This document shows, piece by piece, positions 6,617-13,547 of a DNA stretch of 16,801 bases. Every line of letters begins with the position of its first letter. The first letter of the stretch is position 1. The stretch spans positions 1-16,801 of the forward strand of contig DASRHK010000103.1 of NCBI GenBank assembly GCA_035650495.1, written 5' to 3'. The DNA comes from DASRHK01 sp035650495 (GTDB lineage Bacteria > Pseudomonadota > Gammaproteobacteria > Nevskiales > Nevskiaceae). Position numbers and translations under genes: made by a program. Under the pieces are notes generated by a model. The model was not told the origin of the DNA, ran no database searches, and saw only the letters and a list, made by a program, of their open reading frames with translations.

Positions 6617-7404
6617 CGGTTGATCTCCTTGCTGACGCGTTCGGCGGCGGCCACGAAGGTCTCCCATGCGTGGTGGCCGGGAATCTCGATGTAATGCGAG
6701 GGTGGCAGCGTGTCGGCCAGCATGCGCACGCTCTTGATCAGCTTGTCGTCGCTGCCGACGATCACCCACACGCGCTGCGCGGTCGCGGGATCGTCGCTCC
6801 AGTGCTTGATCACGCGCCACATCTCGCGCTGATAGTTGTCGTCGTCGACGTGATCTGGCTTCGGTCCCGGATTCCAGCTGCGCACGCCACCGGCTTTGCG
6901 GATCTCGTCGTGAATGTCGGAATCGCCGAGCCACGGCGCCATCAGGATCAGTCCCTTCATCGCGCCGGGATGCGCGTATTCGTAGAACAGCACACCCATG
7001 CCGCCGACCGATGCGCCGGCGAGCCAGATCTCCTTGTAGCCCTGCGCTCGCGCGGGCTCGACGATGTCGGCGTCGAGCCGATCGACGATGTTGCGATGGA
7101 CGTAATACGCGAACGTCGCACTGGTCAGCATCACGTCGGCTTGCGGCCACGACCTATGCACGGCTTCGGCGATGCCGTGATCGCGCAGCGATTCCGCATC
7201 GCCGCGGATGCCGGGCAACACGACGACGAGCGGATGCTGCGATGACGGCTCCGTGGCGTGCACGAGCACGGTCGCGATCGGCGCTTTGTAATTGCCGAAG
7301 CCGAGGCAACCGGTCAGCGCGAGAGCGGCGCCTGCGAGCAAGCAGAGGAACGCGGATTGAGCGACGCAACGTCGTCGCTGGAATCCGCGGATCGGAGCAG
7401 TCAT
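6613..7404 (-). CDS. Alpha/beta-hydrolase lipoprotein
   Basis: The 263-residue protein begins with an arginine-rich n-region, a hydrophobic core and the lipobox LTGC (C33), predicting a lipid-anchored envelope protein. The mature part is an alpha/beta hydrolase. LPGIRGD (63-69) supplies the oxyanion turn, GASVGG carries the nucleophile S132, VGSDD (217-221) the acid, and PGHHAWE the histidine (H244 or H245). It is probably an esterase or lipase-like enzyme; the substrate is unknown. The ATG at 7404 is the only good start before the signal peptide, though AGGGG directly abuts it, which is unusually close. The 3' end overlaps the crotonase start by four bases, so the two products are made together, perhaps acting on the same acyl compounds in different compartments. 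Confidence 0.93.
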   Translation of the reverse strand: MTAPIRGFQRRRCVAQSAFLCLLAGAALALTGCLGFGNYKAPIATVLVHATEPSSQHPLVVVLPGIRGDAESLRDHGIAEAVHRSWPQADVMLTSATFAYYVHRNIVDRLDADIVEPARAQGYKEIWLAGASVGGMGVLFYEYAHPGAMKGLILMAPWLGDSDIHDEIRKAGGVRSWNPGPKPDHVDDDNYQREMWRVIKHWSDDPATAQRVWVIVGSDDKLIKSVRMLADTLPPSHYIEIPGHHAWETFVAAAERVSKEINR

Positions 7405-7449
7405 CCCCTATTGTCGCGCGCCGCGCGCGTAATCGGCGTTACTTGCTTG

Positions 7450-7899
7450 CTACAGCTTGAGCTTGTGTCCGACTGCAACGGTCAGTGCACGATCGGAAAC
7501 GAACTGACGCGAGGCAAGCAAGCGCAACGTGTACGGCTTGCCAGCTGGCTGGATGAGCAGATAACCAAGATCGTCCAGATAAGCGGCTGCGCCGATGCCT
7601 GACACGGCTTCGGTCGGCGGGCTGCCCGGCTGCGTCGCGCGTTCTGCTCGCGCCTTGGTCGCCGCGAATTCTGCGGTCGGCAAGACCACGATCGAGAGTG
7701 CATTTCCGCTGCCATCGACGTAGCTGCAGCTCGGAAGGCTCCCGCGGTTTCCCGTGGCATCGACGCGAACGGTCCCACCCTTTAGAAGCTGCTCGACGTC
7801 ACCGGCTGAAACCAGGCCGCATGCATCGACCGGGCGCGGATCACTGGCACCCACGAGGAGCGGAATCAACGCGGCGATCGTGCATCGGCTGGCTTTCAT
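7450..7899 (-). CDS. Small secreted protein of unknown function
   Basis: The 149-residue protein has an N-terminal signal sequence (about 1-19) and a mature domain beginning near DACGLVSAGDVEQLL. C27 and C58 (in PSCSYVD) are the only mature cysteines and could form a disulphide. This layout, a cysteine with LVSAGDVE followed later by CSY and a GIG/AAY segment, resembles DUF3558-like exported proteins, but I make no functional claim. GGAG lies six bases upstream of the ATG. The gene sits 62 bases downstream of arr and 45 bases upstream of the hydrolase lipoprotein, all on the same strand, so it may belong to one transcript or have its own promoter. No helix-rich membrane segment is present beyond the signal. 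Confidence 0.87.
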   Translation of the reverse strand: MKASRCTIAALIPLLVGASDPRPVDACGLVSAGDVEQLLKGGTVRVDATGNRGSLPSCSYVDGSGNALSIVVLPTAEFAATKARAERATQPGSPPTEAVSGIGAAAYLDDLGYLLIQPAGKPYTLRLLASRQFVSDRALTVAVGHKLKL

Positions 7900-7961
7900 T
7901 GCTCACTCCGACTCGTTTGTTCGTGGAAACCGGCGAGCTTCGACGCCTGTACCCTACTCCT

Positions 7962-8432
7962 CTAGTCGTCGATGAGGTTCTGCAGGCCCTGCTTCCGCAG
8001 CCTTTCCAGATTCTCCAGCATCCGTTTCACCACCTCGGGGTCGCTCCGCTCCCAGTTCTCGACTTCGGCAATGATTCGGAGCGGGTGGACGCTTCGGTAC
8101 GACTTGGTGGGATTCCCCGGAAAGCGCTTGTTGGTGACGTTCGGGTCGTCCTCGAAGGGTCCGGTCGGCTCGACCAAGTAAACATGTCCTGGTGGCTCGG
8201 CGCCAGTCAACGCCGCTGCAAGCTCCGCCGCCAGTCCCGCGGCTGGCGCAGGCAGCGCGGTGAAATAAATGTTGTTGGAGACCCGCCCGTCCTGATAGTT
8301 GGACTGGAACCCGGGGCTCAGCAGCGTTCCGGGCTCAAGCTTCACTGCAGTGCCGTGATAGAACGGACCGCGAATGTGACCGCAGCTTTCGTAGGTGCAG
8401 GGGATCCAGTCGAGGTCGGGCCCGATCTTCAC
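7962..8432 (-). CDS. arr: NAD+-dependent rifampin ADP-ribosyltransferase (Arr)
   Basis: The 156-residue protein is recognisable along its whole length as Arr, which transfers ADP-ribose from NAD+ to the ansa-chain hydroxyl of rifamycins and inactivates them. Conserved blocks are GPFYHGT (H26), DGRVSNNIYFTAL (Y56) and VEPTGPFEDDPN (D95/D96), then KRFPGNPTKSYRS. H26, Y56 and one of the aspartates correspond to the catalytic H19, Y49 and D84 described for mycobacterial Arr. Length is normal. The start is a GTG whose last two bases lie in the GST stop codon (GTGA overlap), so it depends on translational coupling; no strong ribosome site is seen. There is no integron attC site or insertion sequence nearby, so this is a chromosomal-type arr. 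The physiological role may be broader than rifamycin resistance. Confidence 0.95.
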   Translation of the reverse strand: MKIGPDLDWIPCTYESCGHIRGPFYHGTAVKLEPGTLLSPGFQSNYQDGRVSNNIYFTALPAPAAGLAAELAAALTGAEPPGHVYLVEPTGPFEDDPNVTNKRFPGNPTKSYRSVHPLRIIAEVENWERSDPEVVKRMLENLERLRKQGLQNLIDD

Positions 8433-9040
8433 GGCTGTGCGCGGCTCGCAGGCGAATCTTTCGCGAGTGCGCGCGCCAGCGCCGGACGCGACTGACAGCG
8501 CTTGAGATAAGCGTCGATCACTTCACCTGCCGGCAGCATCTGCCGCGCGAATTGTCCGAGGCTCACGAGCAGGATGTCGGCCGCGGAGAATTTCTCGCCG
8601 AGCAGGTACGGCGATTTGGAGAGCGTGCCGAGCAAGCGCTGCTCGAGCTCTTCGCGCCCGCGGAACGTGCGCCGCAGCCCGACGTGATCGCCGAGGTTGT
8701 TGAACTGGAAATTGACCACCGGCTCGACGACGCCCGCGTAGTACGCAAGCCAGGTGAGGTACGGTCCGCGATCCGGATCGCCGAGCTGCGGACCGATCTG
8801 TGCCTTCGGGTGGAGATCGGTGAGATACAGCGCGATCGCCGCCGACTCGGTCACCAGCACGCCGTCGTGGACGAGCGCCGGGACTTTCTTGTCGGGGTGC
8901 GGATTGGCGGGATCGATGGCGCCACTGCCGTCCCGGCGCGGGATGTTCGTGTAGGCGATCTTGTAATCGGCGCCGAGCTCCTCCAGGAGCCACAGGAAAC
9001 GGGTCGAGCGGGATTGCGGCGCGTGGTAGAGCGTCAGCAT
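8429..9040 (-). CDS. Glutathione S-transferase
   Basis: The 203-residue cytosolic protein has the canonical GST layout. The N-terminal thioredoxin-like domain starts LTLYHAPQSRSTR, with S10 or S12 at the catalytic serine position. It carries KKVPAL with the cis-proline P54 and TESAAI (E65, S66) for the glutathione gamma-glutamyl group. The all-helical C-terminal domain contains the typical GEKFSAADIL segment. It would conjugate or reduce electrophiles with glutathione; the substrate is unknown. The ATG at 9040 is supported by GGAG six bases upstream and by the exact fit to the family N-terminus; the frame extends further upstream but that part is not GST-like. It is followed by arr with a four-base overlap, suggesting a small detoxification operon, and diverges from the glycoside hydrolase gene. 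Confidence 0.95.
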   Translation of the reverse strand: MLTLYHAPQSRSTRFLWLLEELGADYKIAYTNIPRRDGSGAIDPANPHPDKKVPALVHDGVLVTESAAIALYLTDLHPKAQIGPQLGDPDRGPYLTWLAYYAGVVEPVVNFQFNNLGDHVGLRRTFRGREELEQRLLGTLSKSPYLLGEKFSAADILLVSLGQFARQMLPAGEVIDAYLKRCQSRPALARALAKDSPASRAQP

Positions 9041-9068
9041 GGCGGACTCCAGCGGCGAGGGGCGCGCT

Positions 9069-9098
9069 AATATCTCTCGCGGGGGATTCCAGAGGCAA
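9069..9098 (-). promoter_or_regulatory. Candidate sigma-70 promoter for GST-arr
   Basis: On the minus strand, TTGCCT (9098-9093) and GATATT (9074-9069) are separated by 18 bases; each matches four of six consensus positions. Transcription would start near 9062, giving a leader of about 20 bases with the GGAG ribosome site before the GST start. TAATAT on the plus strand at 9068-9073 could alternatively serve the divergent glycoside hydrolase gene, but no -35 fits it. Confidence 0.33.
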
Positions 9099-9104
9099 AG
9101 TGTC

Positions 9105-11378
9105 ATGATTAAAAGGGGACGGGCCGCAACGGTCCGCGCAGTTGCGTTGCTCGTCGCGTCGCTCCTGTTTTTCATCGGAAATCACGCTGCTCTCGCGGCG
9201 GCCACACCGGTGACGACGCAGGTCACTGCGGATCAGATTGCGATCCGCAACGGGCTGGTCGAGCGGGTCTGGACGCGCAATCCGTTCCGCACGGCGCGCC
9301 TGACCGACCTGCGGAATGGCCGGATTTGGTCTGCGAACAGCGCCGACTTCGCGCTCGAATTGCGACGCGCGGAAGTACCGTCGAATTATTTCTCCGCGGT
9401 CGCCGATCCGAAGGTCGAATCGCTGCCCAACGGCGGCGTGCGGATCACGATGACGCTGACGCCGTTCGCGACGCCGCTCGCGCCCGTGGGCCTCTCGATC
9501 CGCCGCATCGTCGAGATGTATCCGGGCGTCGCCGGCATGCGCACGTCGACGTTCATCGACAGCACGATTCCGCTCGAGATCACGGGTTACGTGCTCGACG
9601 CTGCAGTGCCGGGCGCCGGCGCCAGCGCGACGATCCACGCATTCCGCGCCGGCTCCGACTGGCGCGATCCCGAATGGACCGGCCCCACTGTCGCGATCGG
9701 CGACTCGCATCCCGGCGACTGGCGCGCGTCGCAGTCAGGCACGAACGTCTCCGGCACCGCGGAGTGGATGTCGATCAACGACGCGTCCGATCGCCGCTTG
9801 TTCTACGTGCTCGAGCGCAACGACTTCTCGTCGTCGATGATGAGCTTCGACGGCAAGACCGCGAAGGCGCTCGTCGATCTGCGCAAGGACATCATCTACC
9901 TCGGCCCGTTCGAGGAGCAGATCCACGTCGAGAATCGCGGCTTCATGGGCGGGCGCACGCGCACGGTGGTTCCCGGAACGCCGCTGCGGCTCGAGCCGGT
10001 GTTCACCGGCGTCGGGCTGAATCGCGACGACGAGCCGTGGCAGCACTACAAATATCTCTCGGGCTTCCGCGCGCCGCCGTACCGGCGCGAGATCACCTTC
10101 AACTCGAACGGCGTCGACAGCAATCGCATCTCGACCGGCGCGAAGGACGATCTCGACTACAACGAGTTCCTGCGCCAGCTCGCGGTCGCCGGCGACATCG
10201 GCATCGAGACGTTCATCTTCGACGACGGCTGGCAGGCGCGCTCCGGCGACTGGTGTCCCGATTCGGTTTCCGACGATCCCGCGTGCGCCGATCCGCGTCG
10301 CGGCACTGATCCGAAATTCGCGCCTCGCTTCCCCGACCCGTCGTTCGCCGCGGTGCAGTCGAAGCTGCAAACGAAAGGCATGCACCTCGGCTTGTGGATG
10401 TCGCCGATGCATTTCAATCCGAAGGCCATCGCGTTCCAGAACAATCCGTCGTGGATGTGCGATCCCATCGGCTCCGCGCTGCTCGCCGACAACCTCGCCG
10501 ATCCCGACAGCGGCTCCAACGAAGCCGGCATCGTGCAGTGGAATCCGGAAGCGCTCGGGCCCGACGGCAAGTTCATCGATTATCTCGAGTCGCGCATCCG
10601 TCGCGCGGTCGAGCAGTGGGGCGTGCGCTACTTCAAGTTCGATTTCACCGCGTGGCTCGACTGCGCGGGCGTCAGCACGGTCGATCTCTACGGCTATCGC
10701 GAGTCGTTCATGGCGATGCTCGATCGCATCCTCGCCGATCATCCGGACGTGACGATCCAGATGGACGAGACCAACGACTATCGCCTGTTCCCGTTCGAGG
10801 CGCTCGCGCGCGGACCGACCTGGTATCAAAACGGCTCACCCTCGCCGCCCGAAGCGCTGCACGCGAATTTCGTGCTGACGCCGTTTTTGCCGCCCTATGC
10901 GCTCGGTCGCAACGCGCTCAACACCGGACGGCTGTCGACGTATTCGGCCGACTATCAGATGGCGGTCGCGCTGCTCTCGCACATCACGTTCTTCAACGAT
11001 CTGCCGGGCATCCCGCTGCCGCTGCGCGCGACGATCAGGCGCTGGACTGATTACTACAAGGCGCATCGCGCCGATCTCGCGGGCTTCGCGTATCCGCTGC
11101 TCGCGGAGGATCCGATCTCCAACGACAACTGGGCCGCGTTCCAGACCTGGAATCCGGAAACCGGTCGCGGCGCGCTGCTCGTCTATCGGCAGGACTCAGC
11201 GGAGACGAGTCGCACGATCAAGCTGCGCAACGTGCGCGCGGGCAACTACCGCTTGCTCGAGGCGCCGTCGGAAACGAACGTGCAGCTCTACACTGCGCAG
11301 CAGCTGCAGGCCGGCATCAACATATCGATTCCGTCGAAGCAGGCTGCGCGCGTGTTCCGGATCGAGCGCGCGAGCTAG
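9105..11378 (+). CDS. Secreted GH36-like glycoside hydrolase (putative alpha-galactosidase)
   Basis: The 757-residue exported enzyme has a signal peptide (about 1-31, ending ALAA). An N-terminal beta-sandwich (to about 300) precedes a (beta/alpha)8 barrel (about 300-650) and a C-terminal beta domain. Barrel motifs fit clan GH-D: FIFDDGW (D373, D374), GLWMSPMHFNP in place of the family GLWFEPEMVNP, and RYFKFDF, where D513 is at the nucleophile position. MDETND (554-559 region) is the likely acid/base strand. GH36 members cleave alpha-galactosides, but the altered GLW motif means the sugar is uncertain. Start at 9105: GAGG lies nine bases upstream, and the in-frame ATG at 9039 would spoil the signal peptide. 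The gene is solitary, with no transporter or TonB receptor nearby. Its last 62 bases are antisense to the universal-stress gene. Confidence 0.93.
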   Translation: MIKRGRAATVRAVALLVASLLFFIGNHAALAAATPVTTQVTADQIAIRNGLVERVWTRNPFRTARLTDLRNGRIWSANSADFALELRRAEVPSNYFSAVADPKVESLPNGGVRITMTLTPFATPLAPVGLSIRRIVEMYPGVAGMRTSTFIDSTIPLEITGYVLDAAVPGAGASATIHAFRAGSDWRDPEWTGPTVAIGDSHPGDWRASQSGTNVSGTAEWMSINDASDRRLFYVLERNDFSSSMMSFDGKTAKALVDLRKDIIYLGPFEEQIHVENRGFMGGRTRTVVPGTPLRLEPVFTGVGLNRDDEPWQHYKYLSGFRAPPYRREITFNSNGVDSNRISTGAKDDLDYNEFLRQLAVAGDIGIETFIFDDGWQARSGDWCPDSVSDDPACADPRRGTDPKFAPRFPDPSFAAVQSKLQTKGMHLGLWMSPMHFNPKAIAFQNNPSWMCDPIGSALLADNLADPDSGSNEAGIVQWNPEALGPDGKFIDYLESRIRRAVEQWGVRYFKFDFTAWLDCAGVSTVDLYGYRESFMAMLDRILADHPDVTIQMDETNDYRLFPFEALARGPTWYQNGSPSPPEALHANFVLTPFLPPYALGRNALNTGRLSTYSADYQMAVALLSHITFFNDLPGIPLPLRATIRRWTDYYKAHRADLAGFAYPLLAEDPISNDNWAAFQTWNPETGRGALLVYRQDSAETSRTIKLRNVRAGNYRLLEAPSETNVQLYTAQQLQAGINISIPSKQAARVFRIERAS

Positions 11379-12219
11379 GCTGCAGCTTCTTCACGATCAG
11401 CAGCGAGCTCGGGCATTCGGCGAGGATCGCCTGCGCGTTGGGACCGAGCTGCCCCGACGGCAGCGGCGCGTGGCTCGACGCGCCGATCACCAGCAGGCCT
11501 TCGCCGTAGCGCTGCGCCTCGTCGAGCACTTCGACCGCCGCGTTGCGCGACCACACCACCGCGCGCGACAGCCCGACGCCGCGCAGGTCGAATTGATCGA
11601 GGAACGCCTTCTGCCGCTCGTGCTGGCTGCGGACCTGATCTTCGGGATCGTCGGCGGCGGACCACATCGGCTCGGGCATCACACTGACGATGCGCAGCAG
11701 CGCGTTGAAGCGGCTGCTCAGCTCCACGGCACGCAGCACCGCGGCGCCGGCGGCGGGCGTCGTGTCCGCGGCGCAGAGCACATGGCCGACATACGGATCG
11801 GCGAACGGCTTGCAGATCAGCACGTCGACGTGGGCTTCGCGCGCGATCTTCAACGCGTCGGGAAGCGCTGAAGCCGGCTGGTCGATCGCGCACTCGCCGG
11901 CGCCGACCGCGATCAGCTCCGCGCCGATCTCGTCGGCGATCCGCACCGCGGCGAGGGCGAGCGGCTCCTCGGTCACGCGGATGTCGGCGACATAGCCCTT
12001 CATGCTCACGGCGATCGCGGACAGCCGGCGCGCGATCTCTTCGGACTTGCGATCGCTGCCGATCTTCCAGCGCCGGCGCTGCCGCGCTCCGAGCAAGACC
12101 ACCGGCGCCGACCACGCGCGCGCCAGCTCGGTCACCTGCCAGGTGATCGCGGCTTCGGTCGCGTCGAGTCCGACGACGTAGAGGATGCGCCGTTTCGCGG
12201 GCATGGAACGAACGAGCAT
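11317..12219 (-). CDS. Tandem-domain universal stress protein (UspA family)
   Basis: The 300-residue cytosolic protein has two UspA-like folds. The first (about 10-140) starts RRILYVVGLDATEAA and ends near VDVLICKP. The second (about 145-278) contains LLVIGASSHAPLPSGQLGPNAQAIL, a degenerate version of the ATP-binding G-x2-G-x9-G(S/T) loop, and ends with SSLLIVKK. Arg/Lys-rich residues follow. Tandem Usp proteins act in stress survival, often binding nucleotides. The normal fold ends at the LIVKK strand, but here the frame continues for about 22 residues, mostly encoded antisense to the 3' end of the glycoside hydrolase gene. Start codons at 12219 and 12204 are both possible and neither has a strong ribosome site; I give the longer form. 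Confidence 0.9.
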   Translation of the reverse strand: MLVRSMPAKRRILYVVGLDATEAAITWQVTELARAWSAPVVLLGARQRRRWKIGSDRKSEEIARRLSAIAVSMKGYVADIRVTEEPLALAAVRIADEIGAELIAVGAGECAIDQPASALPDALKIAREAHVDVLICKPFADPYVGHVLCAADTTPAAGAAVLRAVELSSRFNALLRIVSVMPEPMWSAADDPEDQVRSQHERQKAFLDQFDLRGVGLSRAVVWSRNAAVEVLDEAQRYGEGLLVIGASSHAPLPSGQLGPNAQAILAECPSSLLIVKKLQPSSRARSGTRAQPASTESIC

Positions 12220-12389
12220 GAGACATGCCAGCGGATTGGCGCGACGCCCGCACTGTCATGCGACGCAACCGCACCGCGATGGATCAGGCGGCGGTAGATT
12301 CCGGTGCGTAGAGAAAGTACGCCAGCGCGACGCCGGCAGCGGAGCATCGGTCCATGCTCGACCCTCGCCAGTCGAAACGGGGGTTGTCG
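12220..12389. other. Divergent intergenic region, Usp / OmpA-like gene
   Basis: These 170 bases separate the Usp start from the plus-strand gene at 12390. They contain a small inverted repeat, GCGTA (12306-12310) and TACGC (12318-12322), and a TAGATT hexamer just upstream that could be a -10 box without a clear -35. An in-frame ATG at 12354 lies inside this region and may be an alternative start of the next gene. Nothing else is recognisable. Confidence 0.35.
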
Positions 12390-12842
12390 ATGAGCATCAG
12401 CAACGTTTCCAGGTGGTCCATCGGATTGGTGGCGGCGCTTGCACCGGTGTTCGCCGCGCTGGGTGACCAGGCACCGATGGTCATCTACGCCAGGCCCGCG
12501 GTAATCCCGGCCCAGCATCTCGCCGTCGAGCTCCGCGACACCGGACGCACGAGCTGCTATCTCGGCTTCGTGCCGGGCCGCGCGAAGCTCGACCTCGCAT
12601 CGTACGAGCAGGTCCGCGAGCTCGCGGCCATGCTGCGCGACGATCCCGAGCTGAAAGTCACCGTGACGATCCGCAGCATCGCGAACCCGAACGCGACATT
12701 GGCACGCGAGCGCGCGAGCGTTCTCGTCGCCACGTTGCGCGATCTCGACGTGCTGCCCAAGCGCGTGATCGCGGCGCCGATGACGGATCCGGTGGCGGTC
12801 GCGTTCAACGATCTGGCGCGCAGCGCCCTGCTGCTCGACTAG
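12390..12842 (+). CDS. Small exported protein with a degenerate OmpA-like domain
   Basis: The 150-residue protein has a signal peptide (about 1-24), a short linker and a C-terminal region (about 60-133) that follows the OmpA-C pattern. LDLASYEQVRELAAMLRDDP corresponds to the first helix, LKVTVTIRSI to the central strand, and NATLARERASVLVATLRDLDV to the LSxxRAxxV helix. Then comes KRVIAAPMTDP. The aspartate of the usual GHTD peptidoglycan-binding motif is replaced (IRSI), while the second-helix arginine survives (R106 or R108). The fold may be kept without normal diaminopimelate binding. The start at 12390 has GGGGG six bases upstream and gives a clean signal peptide; ATG at 12354 (GGAG nine bases upstream) would add 12 residues. 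The family assignment is by eye and moderately sure; the role in the envelope is unknown. Confidence 0.82.
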   Translation: MSISNVSRWSIGLVAALAPVFAALGDQAPMVIYARPAVIPAQHLAVELRDTGRTSCYLGFVPGRAKLDLASYEQVRELAAMLRDDPELKVTVTIRSIANPNATLARERASVLVATLRDLDVLPKRVIAAPMTDPVAVAFNDLARSALLLD

Positions 12843-12853
12843 TCGCGGATCGA

Positions 12854-12874
12854 ACCGCCGGGGCGCGCGGCGGT
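12854..12874. terminator. GC-rich hairpin between OmpA-like gene and hydrolase
   Basis: ACCGCCG (12854-12860) pairs perfectly with CGGCGGT (12868-12874) around a seven-base loop. It lies 12 bases after the stop at 12842 and ten bases before the ATG at 12885. There is no T-run, so it may be a weak terminator or a structure that limits translation of the following gene, which lacks an obvious ribosome site. Confidence 0.35.
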
Positions 12875-12884
12875 CCCAGCATGG

Positions 12885-13547
12885 ATGGCTTCGCGAACGC
12901 ACGTCCTTGCCGATCTCCCGCTGCGCTGCCTCGTGTCCGCTCCGGACACGCGCGCGCCTTTGCCGCTGCTCGTGTTCCTGCACGGCTACGACGAAGCGGC
13001 GCCGACGCCGCCAGGAGAAGCGCTGAGACGTCACGGTCCGCTGGCCCCGACGAGCGCAGCGCGCAGCGACTTCATCGTGCTCGCGCCGCAGCTGCACGAA
13101 GCCGGCGACCGCTGGCGATTCCACGCCGCCGATGTCGTCCAGGCGATCGAGCGCGTCGAATCGCGCTGGCGCGTCGACGCCGATCGCCGCTATCTCACGG
13201 GTTTCAGCTTCGGCGCGAACGGCGTGTTCGACCTCGCGCTGGAGATGCCGCCGATGTGGGCGGCGCTGTGGCCGGTCGATCCGACGCGCCTGCCGGAGAA
13301 CGATCCTGGCGTGCCGGTGTGGCTTTCGTCCGGCGAGATCTCGCGGCTCATCGAGCAGCCGCTGCGCGCGAAGCTCGGCCTGCAGGTGAAGCCCGAAGGG
13401 CTGCGGGTGATCGTCGATTACGGCCTGAATCACGTCGAAACCGCCGCGCGCGCGTACGCCGACGAAGCTGCGTACCGGTGGCTCTTGCGCCAGCGCCGCG
13501 AGACGCCGCGACCTAGCTCCCGCAGAACGCCGCTAGCTGTGGATTGA
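12885..13547 (+). CDS. Alpha/beta hydrolase (esterase/phospholipase-like)
   Basis: The 220-residue protein without a signal peptide has a compact alpha/beta hydrolase fold. VFLHGYDE (oxyanion turn at H33-G34), GFSFGANG with nucleophile S108, and a late histidine in NHVETAARAY (H183) are visible; the acid is less certain, possibly in the VIVDYG segment. The layout resembles carboxylesterase/phospholipase or dienelactone-hydrolase-like predicted esterases acting on small substrates in the cytosol. The ATG at 12885 lacks a clear ribosome site; an ATG at 12881 is in another frame. A GC-rich hairpin lies just upstream. The arginine/proline-rich tail (about the last 12 residues) is encoded antisense to the end of the amidase gene and is probably not part of the fold. 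Confidence 0.88.
   Translation: MASRTHVLADLPLRCLVSAPDTRAPLPLLVFLHGYDEAAPTPPGEALRRHGPLAPTSAARSDFIVLAPQLHEAGDRWRFHAADVVQAIERVESRWRVDADRRYLTGFSFGANGVFDLALEMPPMWAALWPVDPTRLPENDPGVPVWLSSGEISRLIEQPLRAKLGLQVKPEGLRVIVDYGLNHVETAARAYADEAAYRWLLRQRRETPRPSSRRTPLAVD

Noticed and set aside
6617..7150. N-terminal extension of the crotonase frame
   Set aside because: The extension is arginine-rich and antisense-like in composition, and overlaps the hydrolase lipoprotein; the internal ATG with AAGGAG at 6616 begins exactly where the crotonase fold should.
7414..7430. Alternating CG tract upstream of the hydrolase lipoprotein
   Set aside because: It could form a hairpin, but the repeat is simple CG alternation without a T-run or clear partner signal; no function can be supported.
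7962..8432. Arr as part of a mobile resistance cassette
   Set aside because: No attC-like repeat, integrase, transposase or terminal repeats are visible, and it is overlapped with a chromosomal GST gene.
9735..10829. A 364-codon open frame antisense to the glycoside hydrolase
   Set aside because: Composition is that of a shadow frame, with no recognisable motif or ribosome site; the plus-strand gene accounts for the sequence.
12132..13433. A 433-codon minus-strand frame across the Usp, OmpA-like and hydrolase genes
   Set aside because: Arg/His-rich sequence that crosses three supported genes and an intergenic region, with no domain; it is a composition artefact.
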